From contig NZ_JADEWY010000042.1 of the NCBI RefSeq assembly GCF_015207375.1, forward strand, positions 1 to 46,577: DNA of 46,577 bases. Direction: 5' to 3'. Made by a program: the position numbers and the translations under genes. The stretch comes from Coleofasciculus sp. LEGE 07092. Lineage in GTDB: Bacteria > Cyanobacteriota > Cyanobacteriia > Cyanobacteriales > Coleofasciculaceae. The notes under the pieces were generated by a model, which saw only the letters and a list, made by a program, of their open reading frames with translations, searched no databases and was not told where the DNA came from. Shown one piece after another: positions 1 to 7,942 of the stretch. Numbering within the stretch: the first letter of the stretch is position 1; the number at the start of each line of letters is the position of its first letter.

Positions 1-656
1 CCTCTGCTCCCCCGCTCCCCAGCTTCTCCTTCCCGGCACAGCCATACCTTACCCGTTGCTTGAACTTCTATCGGTAACAGTCCCAACCAGGTATTGAAAA
101 TGGCAATATCATGAATCGCTAAGTCCCATAGAGCATCTACATCTTGACGGACTGGACCTAAATTAGTGCGGGCAGCATAGCCGTAGCGCAACTCTCCCAA
201 TCGCCCTGATTGCATCACAGCTTTACCACCCTCAACGGCTGGATGAAACAAATAGGTATGATCAACCATAAGTTGCCGCTGCTGTTGTTGGGCAAAGTGG
301 TAGAGTTGGATGCATTCAGCAACATCTAAGGTCAGGGGTTTTTCGGCTAGGACATGGTATCCCTGCTGTAGGGCATCCCGAATTAGGGAATAATGGGTGG
401 CAGCCGGAGTCGCAACGACGACAGCATCTATATCAGTACGCTCGCGTACTGATCCCCAATCCGTTGCCAAAACAACATCGGTATCCAGACTAAACTGCTC
501 TCGAATTGCTGTTAAGCGTTCTGGGTGCGGATCGATTACTGCCACCAATTGGGCATCGGGGTGTTCCCAGAAATTCCGCACCAGATGCTTACCCCAGCGA
601 CCCACTCCCAATACCACAATTCTTACGGGTTTCACATTTGATAAAATTTCATTCAT
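1..656 (-). CDS. Gfo/Idh/MocA family oxidoreductase (3' end outside window)
   Basis: The frame runs from ATG at 656 leftward off the window without a stop, giving about 218 visible residues. It starts with a Rossmann fold (VVLGVGRWG, residues 14-22) and carries the family EKP motif (E105-K106-P107, in AEKPLTL), whose lysine lies at the active site in this family. The reaction is expected to be NAD(P)-dependent oxidation or reduction of a sugar-like substrate; the substrate cannot be told from this fragment. The last visible residues (GEAGERGSR) are encoded by a GGGGAGC-type short repeat normally found between genes, apparently inserted in frame. It lies on the same strand as the RNase III gene, 38 bp downstream of that gene's stop, so co-transcription is possible. 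The family call is secure. Confidence 0.85.
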   Translation of the reverse strand, partial: MNEILSNVKPVRIVVLGVGRWGKHLVRNFWEHPDAQLVAVIDPHPERLTAIREQFSLDTDVVLATDWGSVRERTDIDAVVVATPAATHYSLIRDALQQGYHVLAEKPLTLDVAECIQLYHFAQQQQRQLMVDHTYLFHPAVEGGKAVMQSGRLGELRYGYAARTNLGPVRQDVDALWDLAIHDIAIFNTWLGLLPIEVQATGKVWLCREGEAGERGSR

Positions 657-694
657 TTCTAACTCAAAACCCTGTATAATTATATGACTAATAT

Positions 695-1441
695 TTAATT
701 CTGTAAAATAGAACTATTATCTCTGACTGCCATAAATGCTTCTTTTGCAGCAGCTTGTTCAGCCGCTTTTTTAGAACGCCCTTTGCCTTCACCCAATCGC
801 TGATCGTTAAGCCAGACTTCTGCGGTGAAGCGTTGGCTGTCACCGTGTACAGAACTGGTTTCGGTGAGGCGATAGTCGGGGAGAATTTTGTAGTGACCTT
901 GAGTCCACTCTTGAAGCGCATCTTTATAGTTTTGGCGGGCGGGATCTTGGCGAATTTCTGCTGCCAGTTGTAGTAAGTGAGAGTCCAGCCAAGGACGAAT
1001 CAGTTCTTGGGTATGGGTACTCAGGTAGAGTGCTCCTAACATGGCTTCAAAGGCGTCTGCCAAGCGCGATCGCTCCCCGGCTTTGTCCGCACCAGCACTG
1101 TTAGACACCAGTAAATACCGCTCTAATCCGTAGCTTTTCGCTATCTGGGCAAGAATGCGATCGCTCACCAATACAGAACGAATTGCGGCAAATTCACCGA
1201 CTGAGGCGTGGGGGTAGGTTTCAAATAATAATTCTGATGCCGCTATGCGTACCGCTGCATCACCGACGAATTCCAACTGCTCGTAATTGGCATCTGAGGA
1301 AATGCTGGGGTGGGTTAGCGCCACGTCTAGCAACGACCAATCGACGGGTATAGTGTCGGGCAATCCTAGCTTCTGTACTAATGTTTGGAGTTGTTTGCGT
1401 CGTCTGGGTTCAACTGTCATATGGAACACTGAAACTCTCAT
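695..1441 (-). CDS. rnc: Ribonuclease III
   Basis: Endoribonuclease III cuts double-stranded RNA, including rRNA precursors. The 248-residue product has the signature helix EQLEFVGDAAVRIA (about 54-67), giving the metal ligands E57 and D61, and the second acidic pair D129/E132 in LADAFEAMLGALYL. A C-terminal double-stranded-RNA-binding domain covers about 170-240 and ends in a lysine/alanine-rich helix (GRSKKAAEQAAAKEAF). The length is normal for the family. A second ATG lies seven codons in (MTVEPRRRKQ, at 1420) and could be the true start; neither has a strong ribosome binding site. RNase P RNA lies immediately upstream on the same strand, so two RNA-processing functions sit together. Some cyanobacteria carry more than one RNase III-like gene, so this may not be the only copy. 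Confidence 0.93.
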   Translation of the reverse strand: MRVSVFHMTVEPRRRKQLQTLVQKLGLPDTIPVDWSLLDVALTHPSISSDANYEQLEFVGDAAVRIAASELLFETYPHASVGEFAAIRSVLVSDRILAQIAKSYGLERYLLVSNSAGADKAGERSRLADAFEAMLGALYLSTHTQELIRPWLDSHLLQLAAEIRQDPARQNYKDALQEWTQGHYKILPDYRLTETSSVHGDSQRFTAEVWLNDQRLGEGKGRSKKAAEQAAAKEAFMAVRDNSSILQN

Positions 1442-1450
1442 TTTTCAATT

Positions 1451-1486
1451 TCTACCCCCTATTCCCTATTCCCCATTCCCCTTCTT
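1451..1486. repeat. Short tandem GGGGAAT-type repeat between rnpB and rnc
   Basis: On the minus strand this reads as degenerate 7-bp units (GGGGAAT, GGGGAAT, AGGGAAT, AGGGGGT). It occupies most of the 56-bp spacer between RNase P RNA and the RNase III start. The same kind of unit appears at 30329-30352. Such heptanucleotide repeats are common between genes in filamentous cyanobacteria. Confidence 0.6.
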
Positions 1487-1497
1487 TAATGAAAATA

Positions 1498-1899
1498 GGA
1501 GAGAGTCAGACATAAGCCGGGTTCTGTTCTCCTGACGAATCGCCAAGAGGGTAGTTATCTATCTGGGACGCCTGTCACCAGACGCCTCTAGCGGCTCTAT
1601 TAGACGGAACTGGTAAAAGACCAACCGTAGTTCCTTTGACCTTGCTCACAACCGGGGTTTACCGAGCCAGCACCTCTCGATGCTGCTGGTGCGCTCTTAC
1701 CGCACCTTTGCACCCTTACCTGTTTGTAGAGACTTTCCATGGCGCGTCTCTACACCATCGGCGGTATGTTTCTGTGGCACTATCCTCACGGTCGCCCGCA
1801 CTGGGCGTTACCCAGCAAGTTTGGTCTTTCGAGAGCCCGGACTTTCCTCAGATTCAGTCCCTAGGGTGAATCTGCAACCACCTGCGCCAACTCTCTCCT
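1498..1899 (-). ncRNA. rnpB: RNase P RNA (rnpB)
   Basis: This is the catalytic RNA of ribonuclease P, which matures tRNA 5' ends. Read on the minus strand, the 5' element AGGAGAGAGT pairs with the 3' element ACTCTCTCCT as helix P1. The conserved GAGGAAAGTCCGGGCTC block follows near the 5' end, and the universal AGAACCCGGCTTAT block lies just before the 3' end. The length, about 402 nt, is normal for cyanobacterial type A RNase P RNA. The central part, where helix P12 is expected, carries a 30-nt inverted repeat of a mobile-looking family (1725-1754). Open reading frames on the plus strand across this stretch are artefacts of the structured RNA. The ends are placed from P1 pairing and are good to a few bases. 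Confidence 0.96.
1725..1754. repeat. Palindromic repeat inside rnpB (P12 region)
   Basis: A perfect 9-bp inverted repeat, TGTAGAGAC and GTCTCTACA, flanks a 12-nt loop containing CCATGG. A related, less perfect element (TAGAGACGTT ... AACATCTCTA) lies between genes at 25956-25985. The element would form an extra hairpin at the tip of the P12 region of RNase P RNA, a place known to tolerate length variation in cyanobacteria. Confidence 0.75.
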
Positions 1900-1959
1900 T
1901 CTTCCAGTCTAATCGCCGTTAGGGATAATTTTATCTTAGAGATTTAGTGTAGGAGGATG

Positions 1960-2964
1960 TCACGGTGAATTAGAAATAGCCGGACAAGGTGCCTCGACAA
2001 CTTGACGCAAATCCTCATCAGGAACTTTTTCCTGTTCCAGCAAAGGCAACCAACTGGAGGTGGGTGTAATCCAAACCTCCATTGTCCCGTCGTCTAAGTA
2101 CTGTCCCGTCCAAACCAAACCCACGAGTTCTCCCCGTTGATTGAATACCGGACCCCCCGATGAACCGGGACCGACCGAATTGGATTGGTCAGCCGGAAGA
2201 GTTGCAATAATGGACATGGCAGCGTACCGTTTATCTACAGGAACGCGAGGATCAGGGTCAACGCGCAGTTGAGGTTGGTCATCCTTGACGATGGCAGTGA
2301 CGGTAACGGCTGGATAGCGACCACCAACGTGGCTTTGAACCGTTAGGGTTTCCCCTTTTTTTACCGGAACTTTCGACAGGCAAGGCGGTGAAATCTCTAT
2401 TTTTGCTAAGTCTTGAGGATCGAGTTTGACAATGGCAAGTTCCATACTACGGTTTAGAAAGAGTAGTTCCTCAAACTGAGCTGTGGGCATCGGTGCTTGA
2501 TTCGGTTCTGAGGGTCGAAATGCTTGCCATGGGGTGAGATTGTAGGGAATGCAGTTATCAGCATCAGTGGGGCTGATCCAGTAGGGAGAGTTCGGGGGTT
2601 TGAGAGTGTCGGTATTAGTCTGAGCCAGACAAATCCAGGAATATATCAGAGAATTCGAGCGATCGCCCATTTTATAAGTCAGGAGTTCGTCTGTGGGTTT
2701 TAGCTCAATATCTTCTAACAGCAGCAGGGCAGCATAAGTGGCGGCGTGCCAATTGGTGAGAACGATGCCGCGACCTAAATAAACTCCTGATGCTAGGGGG
2801 TAGTAGGGTTCGCTTTCTGCGTCTGAACCCAGCAGTAAAACTCCTACAGAGTCTGCCTCAACTACATCAGCTTCGACTTTAGAGGGAATCTGAGCGCGAC
2901 CCGCCAATACTACCAAGATGCTGCTAGCAGCACCCATCGCTAGAACTAGTAACTTTCGCTTCAC
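1960..2964 (-). CDS. Secreted trypsin-like (S1/HtrA-type) serine protease
   Basis: A 334-residue protein if started at the GTG at 2964, which has a good AAGGAAAGG ribosome binding site about six bases upstream and places an N-terminal signal peptide (VKRKLLVLAMGAASSILVVLAG) at the start. An in-frame ATG at 3012 would add 16 residues and bury the signal. The catalytic histidine is in VLTNWHAA (H73) and the serine in GPGSSGGPVF (S269). The usual acid position, normally Asp-Leu-Ala, reads MELAIVKL, with Glu at residue 175. The protein is therefore either a protease with an unusual acid or an inactive relative. No PDZ domain is visible. It is likely exported to the periplasm or thylakoid lumen. 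It lies 70 bp downstream of a lipoprotein gene on the same strand and is probably co-transcribed with it. Confidence 0.75.
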   Translation of the reverse strand: MKRKLLVLAMGAASSILVVLAGRAQIPSKVEADVVEADSVGVLLLGSDAESEPYYPLASGVYLGRGIVLTNWHAATYAALLLLEDIELKPTDELLTYKMGDRSNSLIYSWICLAQTNTDTLKPPNSPYWISPTDADNCIPYNLTPWQAFRPSEPNQAPMPTAQFEELLFLNRSMELAIVKLDPQDLAKIEISPPCLSKVPVKKGETLTVQSHVGGRYPAVTVTAIVKDDQPQLRVDPDPRVPVDKRYAAMSIIATLPADQSNSVGPGSSGGPVFNQRGELVGLVWTGQYLDDGTMEVWITPTSSWLPLLEQEKVPDEDLRQVVEAPCPAISNSP

Positions 2965-3034
2965 CGTTGCCTTTCCTTGAGTAAGGGGTAATAACCAATA
3001 ATCAAAGCCCATTCCCTACAGCGTCCAGGGAAAT

Positions 3035-4405
3035 TCAGTCGCGATATTGAATGCGGTAGATGCGATTGTTGGCTTCTTCTGTTACCAATAAACTGCCATC
3101 TGGTAGCACTAATAAACCAACAGGGCGTCCCCAGGTCGTTGGTCCCAATGGATTAATCAGAAAACCTGTGAGAAAGTCTTCATAATCGCCTTGAGGTCGT
3201 CCAGAAGCATCGAAGGGAACAAAGACAATTTTGTAACCTGTACCTCGGTCGCGATTCCAGGAACCGCGAAACGCCACAAAAGCACCGTTACGATACCTGT
3301 CAGGAAAAGTTTGCCCCTTATAAAATTGCAGTCCCAAAGCGGCGGAGTGAGATTGGAACAAAACATCAGGCGTCTGAGTTTTAGCAACGAGTTGGGGACG
3401 TTTACTTTGACCGTTGTTTGCCTGACGTGGGTCGATGAGATTGGGTGATAGATAAGCGTAGGGCCAGCCGTAAAATTCCCCTTGGCGAAGGCGTGTTAGG
3501 TAGTCGGGAACTAAGTCATCCCCAAGTTTATCCCGTTCGTTGACTGTGGTGTAGAGTTCCTCGGTGGTGGGGTGAAAGTCGAGTCCGATGGGGTTGCGCA
3601 AACCGTAGGCAAAGGTTTGTGGGTTGGAACCGTCGAGGTTCATCACTTGCACCGATGCCCGTGGTAGCGGTTCTTCGTCTACATTAGAACGGGAACCAAT
3701 GGAAACGTAAAGTTTTTGACCGTCTGGGGAAACAACAACATTGCGCGTCCAGTGCTGTCGGTAGCCACCACCAGGGAGATCCGCAATTTTTTTACCCGTG
3801 CCAGTCAGTTGTTCTTGACCTTGGCGATAGGGAAATCGCAGAACTGCATCGGTATTGCCGAGGAAGAAGTAACTGTCAGTGAATGCCATGCCAAAGGGGA
3901 TATCTAACCCATTTTCGGCATTGGCAAAGGTTTTTTTGACATCGGCAACCCCATCACCGTTGGTATCGCGGAGTAGGCGAATGCGATTTTGCCGGGTTTC
4001 GGTGACAAGAACATCACCTGTGGGAGTGAGTGCCAGCCAACGGGGACTGTCTAACCCATCGGCATAGACATTGACTTGAAACCCTTCAGGTACGTTCAGC
4101 GTCGGATTTTTCGGTATCGCTACGACGTTGGGAGATTTAGAAGCGCTATTGGTTGCAAAGGGTGGGGGTAAGTCGGCAAGGGTTATTTTGATAGGTTGGG
4201 GCGTTAGGGTTTTTGTGGTTACAAGGTTCTGTGTCGGTATGGCAGCAGACTGCTGGCTGGGACTATCGGCAGGTTCGGTAACGGGTTGAGAGGATTGGCT
4301 TTCTGGCGTGGACTGGGAGGTGGCTTGTTCAACGGAGGTGCTGGTGGAACCACAGGCAGTCGCTGTGGTTAGTATTAGCAACAGCAGGAAGTGCCAGGGT
4401 TTCAT
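3035..4405 (-). CDS. PQQ-type sugar (glucose/sorbosone) dehydrogenase-like lipoprotein
   Basis: A 456-residue exported protein. The N-terminus is a lipoprotein signal (MKPWHFLLLLILTTATAC, Cys18), followed by a Ser/Thr/Gln-rich linker to about residue 100. The rest is a six-bladed propeller of the soluble glucose dehydrogenase/L-sorbosone dehydrogenase family: LDSPRWLALTPTGDVLVTET, a GLRNPIGLDFHP blade, RGSWNRDRGTGYKIVFVPF, and a closing blade GRPVGLLVLPDGSLLVTEEA. Members are usually annotated as oxidising aldoses or sorbosone with PQQ, but many cyanobacterial homologues have no tested substrate and PQQ synthesis is uncertain in this group. The fold call is firm and the reaction is an inference. 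Confidence 0.82.
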   Translation of the reverse strand: MKPWHFLLLLILTTATACGSTSTSVEQATSQSTPESQSSQPVTEPADSPSQQSAAIPTQNLVTTKTLTPQPIKITLADLPPPFATNSASKSPNVVAIPKNPTLNVPEGFQVNVYADGLDSPRWLALTPTGDVLVTETRQNRIRLLRDTNGDGVADVKKTFANAENGLDIPFGMAFTDSYFFLGNTDAVLRFPYRQGQEQLTGTGKKIADLPGGGYRQHWTRNVVVSPDGQKLYVSIGSRSNVDEEPLPRASVQVMNLDGSNPQTFAYGLRNPIGLDFHPTTEELYTTVNERDKLGDDLVPDYLTRLRQGEFYGWPYAYLSPNLIDPRQANNGQSKRPQLVAKTQTPDVLFQSHSAALGLQFYKGQTFPDRYRNGAFVAFRGSWNRDRGTGYKIVFVPFDASGRPQGDYEDFLTGFLINPLGPTTWGRPVGLLVLPDGSLLVTEEANNRIYRIQYRD

Positions 4406-4594
4406 GACTGATCATGGAGTAAAGTTACAACGTATTTCCAGGGTAATCCTTTCTGAGATTGTTACGGGGGTGTTCTGTAGTAGCTGCCCAAGCTTTAATA
4501 CCAGGTTTTGTCTCCAATAGTTTAAAGAAATGTTGCAGATTTAGAAGAATTAAGTTACGTTTTATTAAAGGGATAGATTTAGGAGACACCGCTC

Positions 4595-4738
4595 ATGCAG
4601 GAACAAGAGAACAAGTTCGGATTTACATCCTTTGCTGAAACCTGGAACGGTCGTTTAGCAATGCTGGGCTTTGTCATTGGCTTGGCAACCGAATTACTAA
4701 CCGGTCAAGGTATTCTCCAACAAATTGGTTTGATGTAA
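4595..4738 (+). CDS. High-light-inducible protein (Hli/Scp, CAB/ELIP family)
   Basis: A 47-residue protein starting at ATG 4595 with ribosome binding site AGGAG at 4581. It carries the one-helix chlorophyll-binding signature AETWNGRLAMLGFVIGLATE, with the conserved Glu, Asn and Arg ligands (E-x-x-N-G-R) and the helix continuing to a Leu/Gly-rich end. Hlips sit in the thylakoid membrane as dimers, bind chlorophyll and carotenoid, and protect photosystem II assembly under excess light. The length fits the shorter class of Hlips. A clear intrinsic terminator follows 26 bp after the stop, so it is probably a single-gene transcript. No promoter was identified with confidence. Confidence 0.93.
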   Translation: MQEQENKFGFTSFAETWNGRLAMLGFVIGLATELLTGQGILQQIGLM

Positions 4739-4764
4739 TCAGTTACGGCAAAATAACTGGGACT

Positions 4765-4791
4765 CCACAAATCCTCTTTGTGGGGTTTTTT
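4765..4791 (+). terminator. Intrinsic terminator after the Hli gene
   Basis: A 7-bp perfect stem CCACAAA / TTTGTGG with a 5-nt loop is followed by GG and six T residues, the standard rho-independent arrangement. Confidence 0.85.
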
Positions 4792-4919
4792 GTATCCAGC
4801 TTGCCTATAACAACGACTTGAAACAGCTTATTTTGTTACACAGACCCAATGAATCTTAAGGATCGATTCGTGTACCCTAGAGATTAAATCTCTTACCGTA
4901 TCTCCCCAAGAAAAACAAA

Positions 4920-5720
4920 ATGTCAGAGGAAACCCTAGACAAAGAGCGACGCTTCCACGATACTTGGGCGGCTGCGATTGATGTCGATGGTATACGAGTG
5001 GCAGACTACTTTGAAGCTTGCACTGCACCAGAAAATCGATTTATTCTCCAACAGATGGGAGATATTCGCGGCAAGTTACTTTTAGACTTAGGCTGTGGTG
5101 CCGGTGAAAATAGCGTCTATTTTGCCCAAAAAGGGGCACGTTGCGTGGCGGCTGACTATTCGCCAGGAATGGTAGAGGTAGCACTGAAGTTAGCACAAGG
5201 GAATGGTGTCGAGATAGAAGGACGTACTGCTAATGCGATGGCGCTCGATTTTGAGGAGAATACCTTTGATTTTGTCTACGCCTCCAATTTACTCCACCAC
5301 ATCCCAGACCCAAAAATGGCATTGCGGGAAATGCACCGAGTCCTCAAACCAGGGGGAAAAGCCTGTTTTTGGGACCCTTTGAAGCATAATCCTATTATTA
5401 ATGTCTATCGGCGCATGGCAACAGAAGTCCGCACGGACGACGAGCAACCGTTGGATATTGCTATTGTGAATGACATTAAGGCTCTATTTTCACAAACGGC
5501 TTGGGATACCTTTTGGCTAGGAACCCTCTGGATTTTTCTACGCTTCTATTTAATAGAAAAAGTTAACCCTAATCAGGAACGATACTGGAAAAAAATAATT
5601 CTCGAACACCAACGGCTGCAGCCAAATTATCAGCGCTTAGAGAAAATTGACCGAGTTTTGAAACAAATTCCGTTAATGAAGCCGTTGGCTTGGAATATGG
5701 CGGTTGTTGCAACAAAGTGA
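4920..5720 (+). CDS. Class I SAM-dependent methyltransferase
   Basis: A 266-residue protein with the Rossmann-type methyltransferase core. Motif I is LLLDLGCGAGENSVYFA (about 58-74), followed by the acidic loop AADYSPGMVEVA, motif II FDFVYASNLLHHIPDP (about 119-134), and the post-motif MHRVLKPGGKACFWDPL. These match the Methyltransf_11/UbiE-type subfamily. The C-terminal 100 residues hold a Trp- and Phe-rich hydrophobic stretch (DTFWLGTLWIFLRFYLI), suggesting membrane association or a lipid substrate. No neighbour points to a pathway. The substrate is unknown. Confidence 0.85.
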   Translation: MSEETLDKERRFHDTWAAAIDVDGIRVADYFEACTAPENRFILQQMGDIRGKLLLDLGCGAGENSVYFAQKGARCVAADYSPGMVEVALKLAQGNGVEIEGRTANAMALDFEENTFDFVYASNLLHHIPDPKMALREMHRVLKPGGKACFWDPLKHNPIINVYRRMATEVRTDDEQPLDIAIVNDIKALFSQTAWDTFWLGTLWIFLRFYLIEKVNPNQERYWKKIILEHQRLQPNYQRLEKIDRVLKQIPLMKPLAWNMAVVATK

Positions 5721-5911
5721 TTGGGGAGATGGGTAAGACTTCAAATGCTTTTCTCTTCTTCTTTATGAAGATTTTGCGATCGCTAAATTTTGATTGAATG
5801 AAGAAAAATCAGGAGCTAGCTTGTTTTGAAAATATTCTGTAAACTCTAGAGCCAAAGGATAGAAGAGAAGGTTAAAATCGAGCTGTTTCTATCAGCGGGA
5901 AGCTAGCGTGT

Positions 5912-6337
5912 ATGCCTGAAAGCCTAGAGGAAAGCCTTATCAGTAATAAGTTTGGAACTATATCGATCAAACAGGTTACATTTTTAAGTAATAAAGGTTT
6001 ATTTAATAAGGGAGCTAAAGAAGAGATTCCCTTAACGCAAATTGTTGCGGTTCGCTTTTATCAGCCAAAATCTTGGGCGACGATTATCACGGGGAGTCTG
6101 GGGCTAGTTTTATTTTTTGCTCTCAATATAGTTTTATCGGGCAGTTTCATTGCTAAACTCAGTGGATTGCTCGTTTTAGTCGCTGGTATAGGCATTGCTT
6201 ATCTGGGTTTTTGCGGTATTCCCACAGTCGCCATCACTAAAACGGGAGGGAGAGTGACAGAGGCGAAGGGATGGCCCCAAGAAAGAAGTGAAGCCAAAGC
6301 CTTTGCCCTAATTCTCCGAGAAAAAATTGCTGTTTAA
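5912..6337 (+). CDS. Small membrane protein of unknown function
   Basis: A 141-residue protein. Residues 1-50 look like a beta-rich segment (KFGTISIKQVTFLSNKGLFNKGAKEEIPLTQIVAVRFY), reminiscent of the first half of bacterial PH-like domains. Two adjacent membrane helices follow (about 58-77 and 80-102), and then a soluble tail with a further short beta-like segment (TVAITKTGGRVTEAKGWP). I do not recognise a named family. The arrangement of a PH-like domain split by a membrane hairpin is an inference from pattern alone. Confidence 0.65.
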   Translation: MPESLEESLISNKFGTISIKQVTFLSNKGLFNKGAKEEIPLTQIVAVRFYQPKSWATIITGSLGLVLFFALNIVLSGSFIAKLSGLLVLVAGIGIAYLGFCGIPTVAITKTGGRVTEAKGWPQERSEAKAFALILREKIAV

Positions 6338-6426
6338 GATCACTGTGTAGGACTAGATTTAGGAACAAAGCCGTGATCGCTCCCCTAAAGTAGAGAGGGG
6401 ATAAAACACTATTGACTAGACGGCAC

Positions 6427-6669
6427 TTAAGACGCAATCACAACGTTTTGGGTAAATGGGTTGCTGGAAAACCCAGAGCCAAATAACTCACGAGATTCCT
6501 GCCTGACTCGACCTTCCATCACTTCTTTCTGCAATTTAATGAAAGCCTGAAAGTCTTCCCAATCGTACTTCATCGATAACAACTGGCGAAGTTGGTTTTC
6601 GGCTTCTGTTGTCAGACACCCTGTCATTAGCGCTTGTTGTGCAATTTCCTGGATTCCCATCATCTTCAC
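6427..6669 (-). CDS. Conserved-looking small protein, unknown function
   Basis: An 80-residue, mainly helical protein: IQEIAQQALMTGCLTTEAENQLRQLLSMKYDWEDFQAFIKLQKEVMEGRV broken into helices by Gly and Pro. The GTG start at 6669 has a GAGG ribosome binding site five bases upstream; ATG codons at 6663 and 6660 are alternatives. The sequence suggests a small regulatory or adaptor protein. No catalytic motif, signal peptide or membrane segment is present. I cannot assign a function. Confidence 0.6.
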   Translation of the reverse strand: MKMMGIQEIAQQALMTGCLTTEAENQLRQLLSMKYDWEDFQAFIKLQKEVMEGRVRQESRELFGSGFSSNPFTQNVVIAS

Positions 6670-7023
6670 TATGTCCTCATCCGTTTACTAACAGCAATAC
6701 CGACTTCCTGCTTTTTAAGCACATAATAACTCAAAGACGCAACTCCTTAACTTTTGTTTCAGCTTGCTGGATTTGCGGGCAGAGCATCAGTATACTAGTT
6801 ACATATGTTTACAAAATTTGGCTAGTCAATTTTTTGCCGCTATTGTTTTTTCCAAATGAAGGTTAACCCGGAATAACGACGGATGTATCTGCCTTGAGAT
6901 AGAGCTAAATGGTTCAGGGAATGTACCCGGTTGACTCGGTAAAAAGGTAGCAGTTAGCGGCTTTGCTTGGTATAGTAAGTTTCCAATACCCAAGCCAGAA
7001 AATTATCCGTTCTGCGTCTGCCC

Positions 7024-7836
7024 ATGAAATCTTATCTTGCTGCTGCTATTCAAATGACCAGCTTGCCCGACCTTCAAAAAAACCTGGTTGCGGCTGAAGA
7101 ACTTATCGAACTAGCAGTGCGTCGCGGTGCCGAACTCGTTACCTTACCTGAAAACTTCTCATTCCTCGGTAAAGAGGAAGAAAAAATTTCTCAGGCAGAT
7201 GCAATTGCTCTGGAGAGCGAAAAATTCCTCAAAACGATGGCACAGCGCTTTCAAGTGACCCTTTTAGGGGGAGGCTTTCCTGTACCTGTCAGTAGTAACA
7301 AAGTCTATAACACAGCTCTGCTCATCGATCCCAGCGGTACTGAACTCGCTCGTTACCAGAAAGCTCATCTCTTTGATGTCAATCTACCTGATGGCAACAC
7401 CTATCAAGAATCTAGCACGGTGATGTCTGGCACCTTGTTCCCGCCGGTCTACCCATCGGAAAAACTGGGGAGTTTGGGGCTTTCCGTCTGCTACGACGTT
7501 CGCTTCCCAGAACTTTACCGCCACTTAGCTTACAAGGGAGCTGATATTTTGTTGATCCCCGCTGCCTTCACTGCCTATACGGGCAAAGATCACTGGCAAG
7601 TCCTTTTGCAAGCTAGAGCTATTGAGAATACTTGCTATGTAATTGCCCCCGCACAAACGGGGCATCACTATGCAATGCGCCAAAGCCATGGTCATGCAAT
7701 GATTGTTGATCCGTGGGGTTCCATCTTAGCTGATGCTGGAGATAAGCCTGGAATAGCGATCGCTGAAATCAATCCCGTTCGTCTTGAGCAAGTCCGTCGC
7801 CAAATGCCCTCTTTAGAACATCGGGTGTTTGTTTGA
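7024..7836 (+). CDS. Carbon-nitrogen hydrolase (Nit1/Nit2-type amidase)
   Basis: A 270-residue member of the nitrilase superfamily with the complete Glu-Lys-Cys triad: E43 in LPENFSFLG, K113 in YQKAHLFD, and C156 in LGLSVCYDVRFPELYR. The KAHLFDV and CYDVRFPELYR blocks are those of the Nit1/Nit2 branch. Characterised members hydrolyse deaminated glutathione or omega-amidates such as alpha-ketoglutaramate, in metabolite repair. It is a soluble cytoplasmic enzyme of normal family length. The gene stands alone on its strand, convergent with a DUF4388 gene. The choice between deaminated glutathione amidase and omega-amidase is not settled by what I can see. Confidence 0.9.
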   Translation: MKSYLAAAIQMTSLPDLQKNLVAAEELIELAVRRGAELVTLPENFSFLGKEEEKISQADAIALESEKFLKTMAQRFQVTLLGGGFPVPVSSNKVYNTALLIDPSGTELARYQKAHLFDVNLPDGNTYQESSTVMSGTLFPPVYPSEKLGSLGLSVCYDVRFPELYRHLAYKGADILLIPAAFTAYTGKDHWQVLLQARAIENTCYVIAPAQTGHHYAMRQSHGHAMIVDPWGSILADAGDKPGIAIAEINPVRLEQVRRQMPSLEHRVFV

Positions 7837-7942
7837 ACCAGGAAAAGCTTCTGGACATTGGCATTTTGTGAGCGATGACTGAAGGTGATCAGCAAGAGTG
7901 TACTTTGAACCCACTCGAATACTCAAAGCATCACGACACAAA

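Noticed and set aside
1636..1922. Two overlapping plus-strand reading frames of 77 and 80 codons
   Set aside because: They lie antisense to RNase P RNA and lack ribosome binding sites and protein-like composition.
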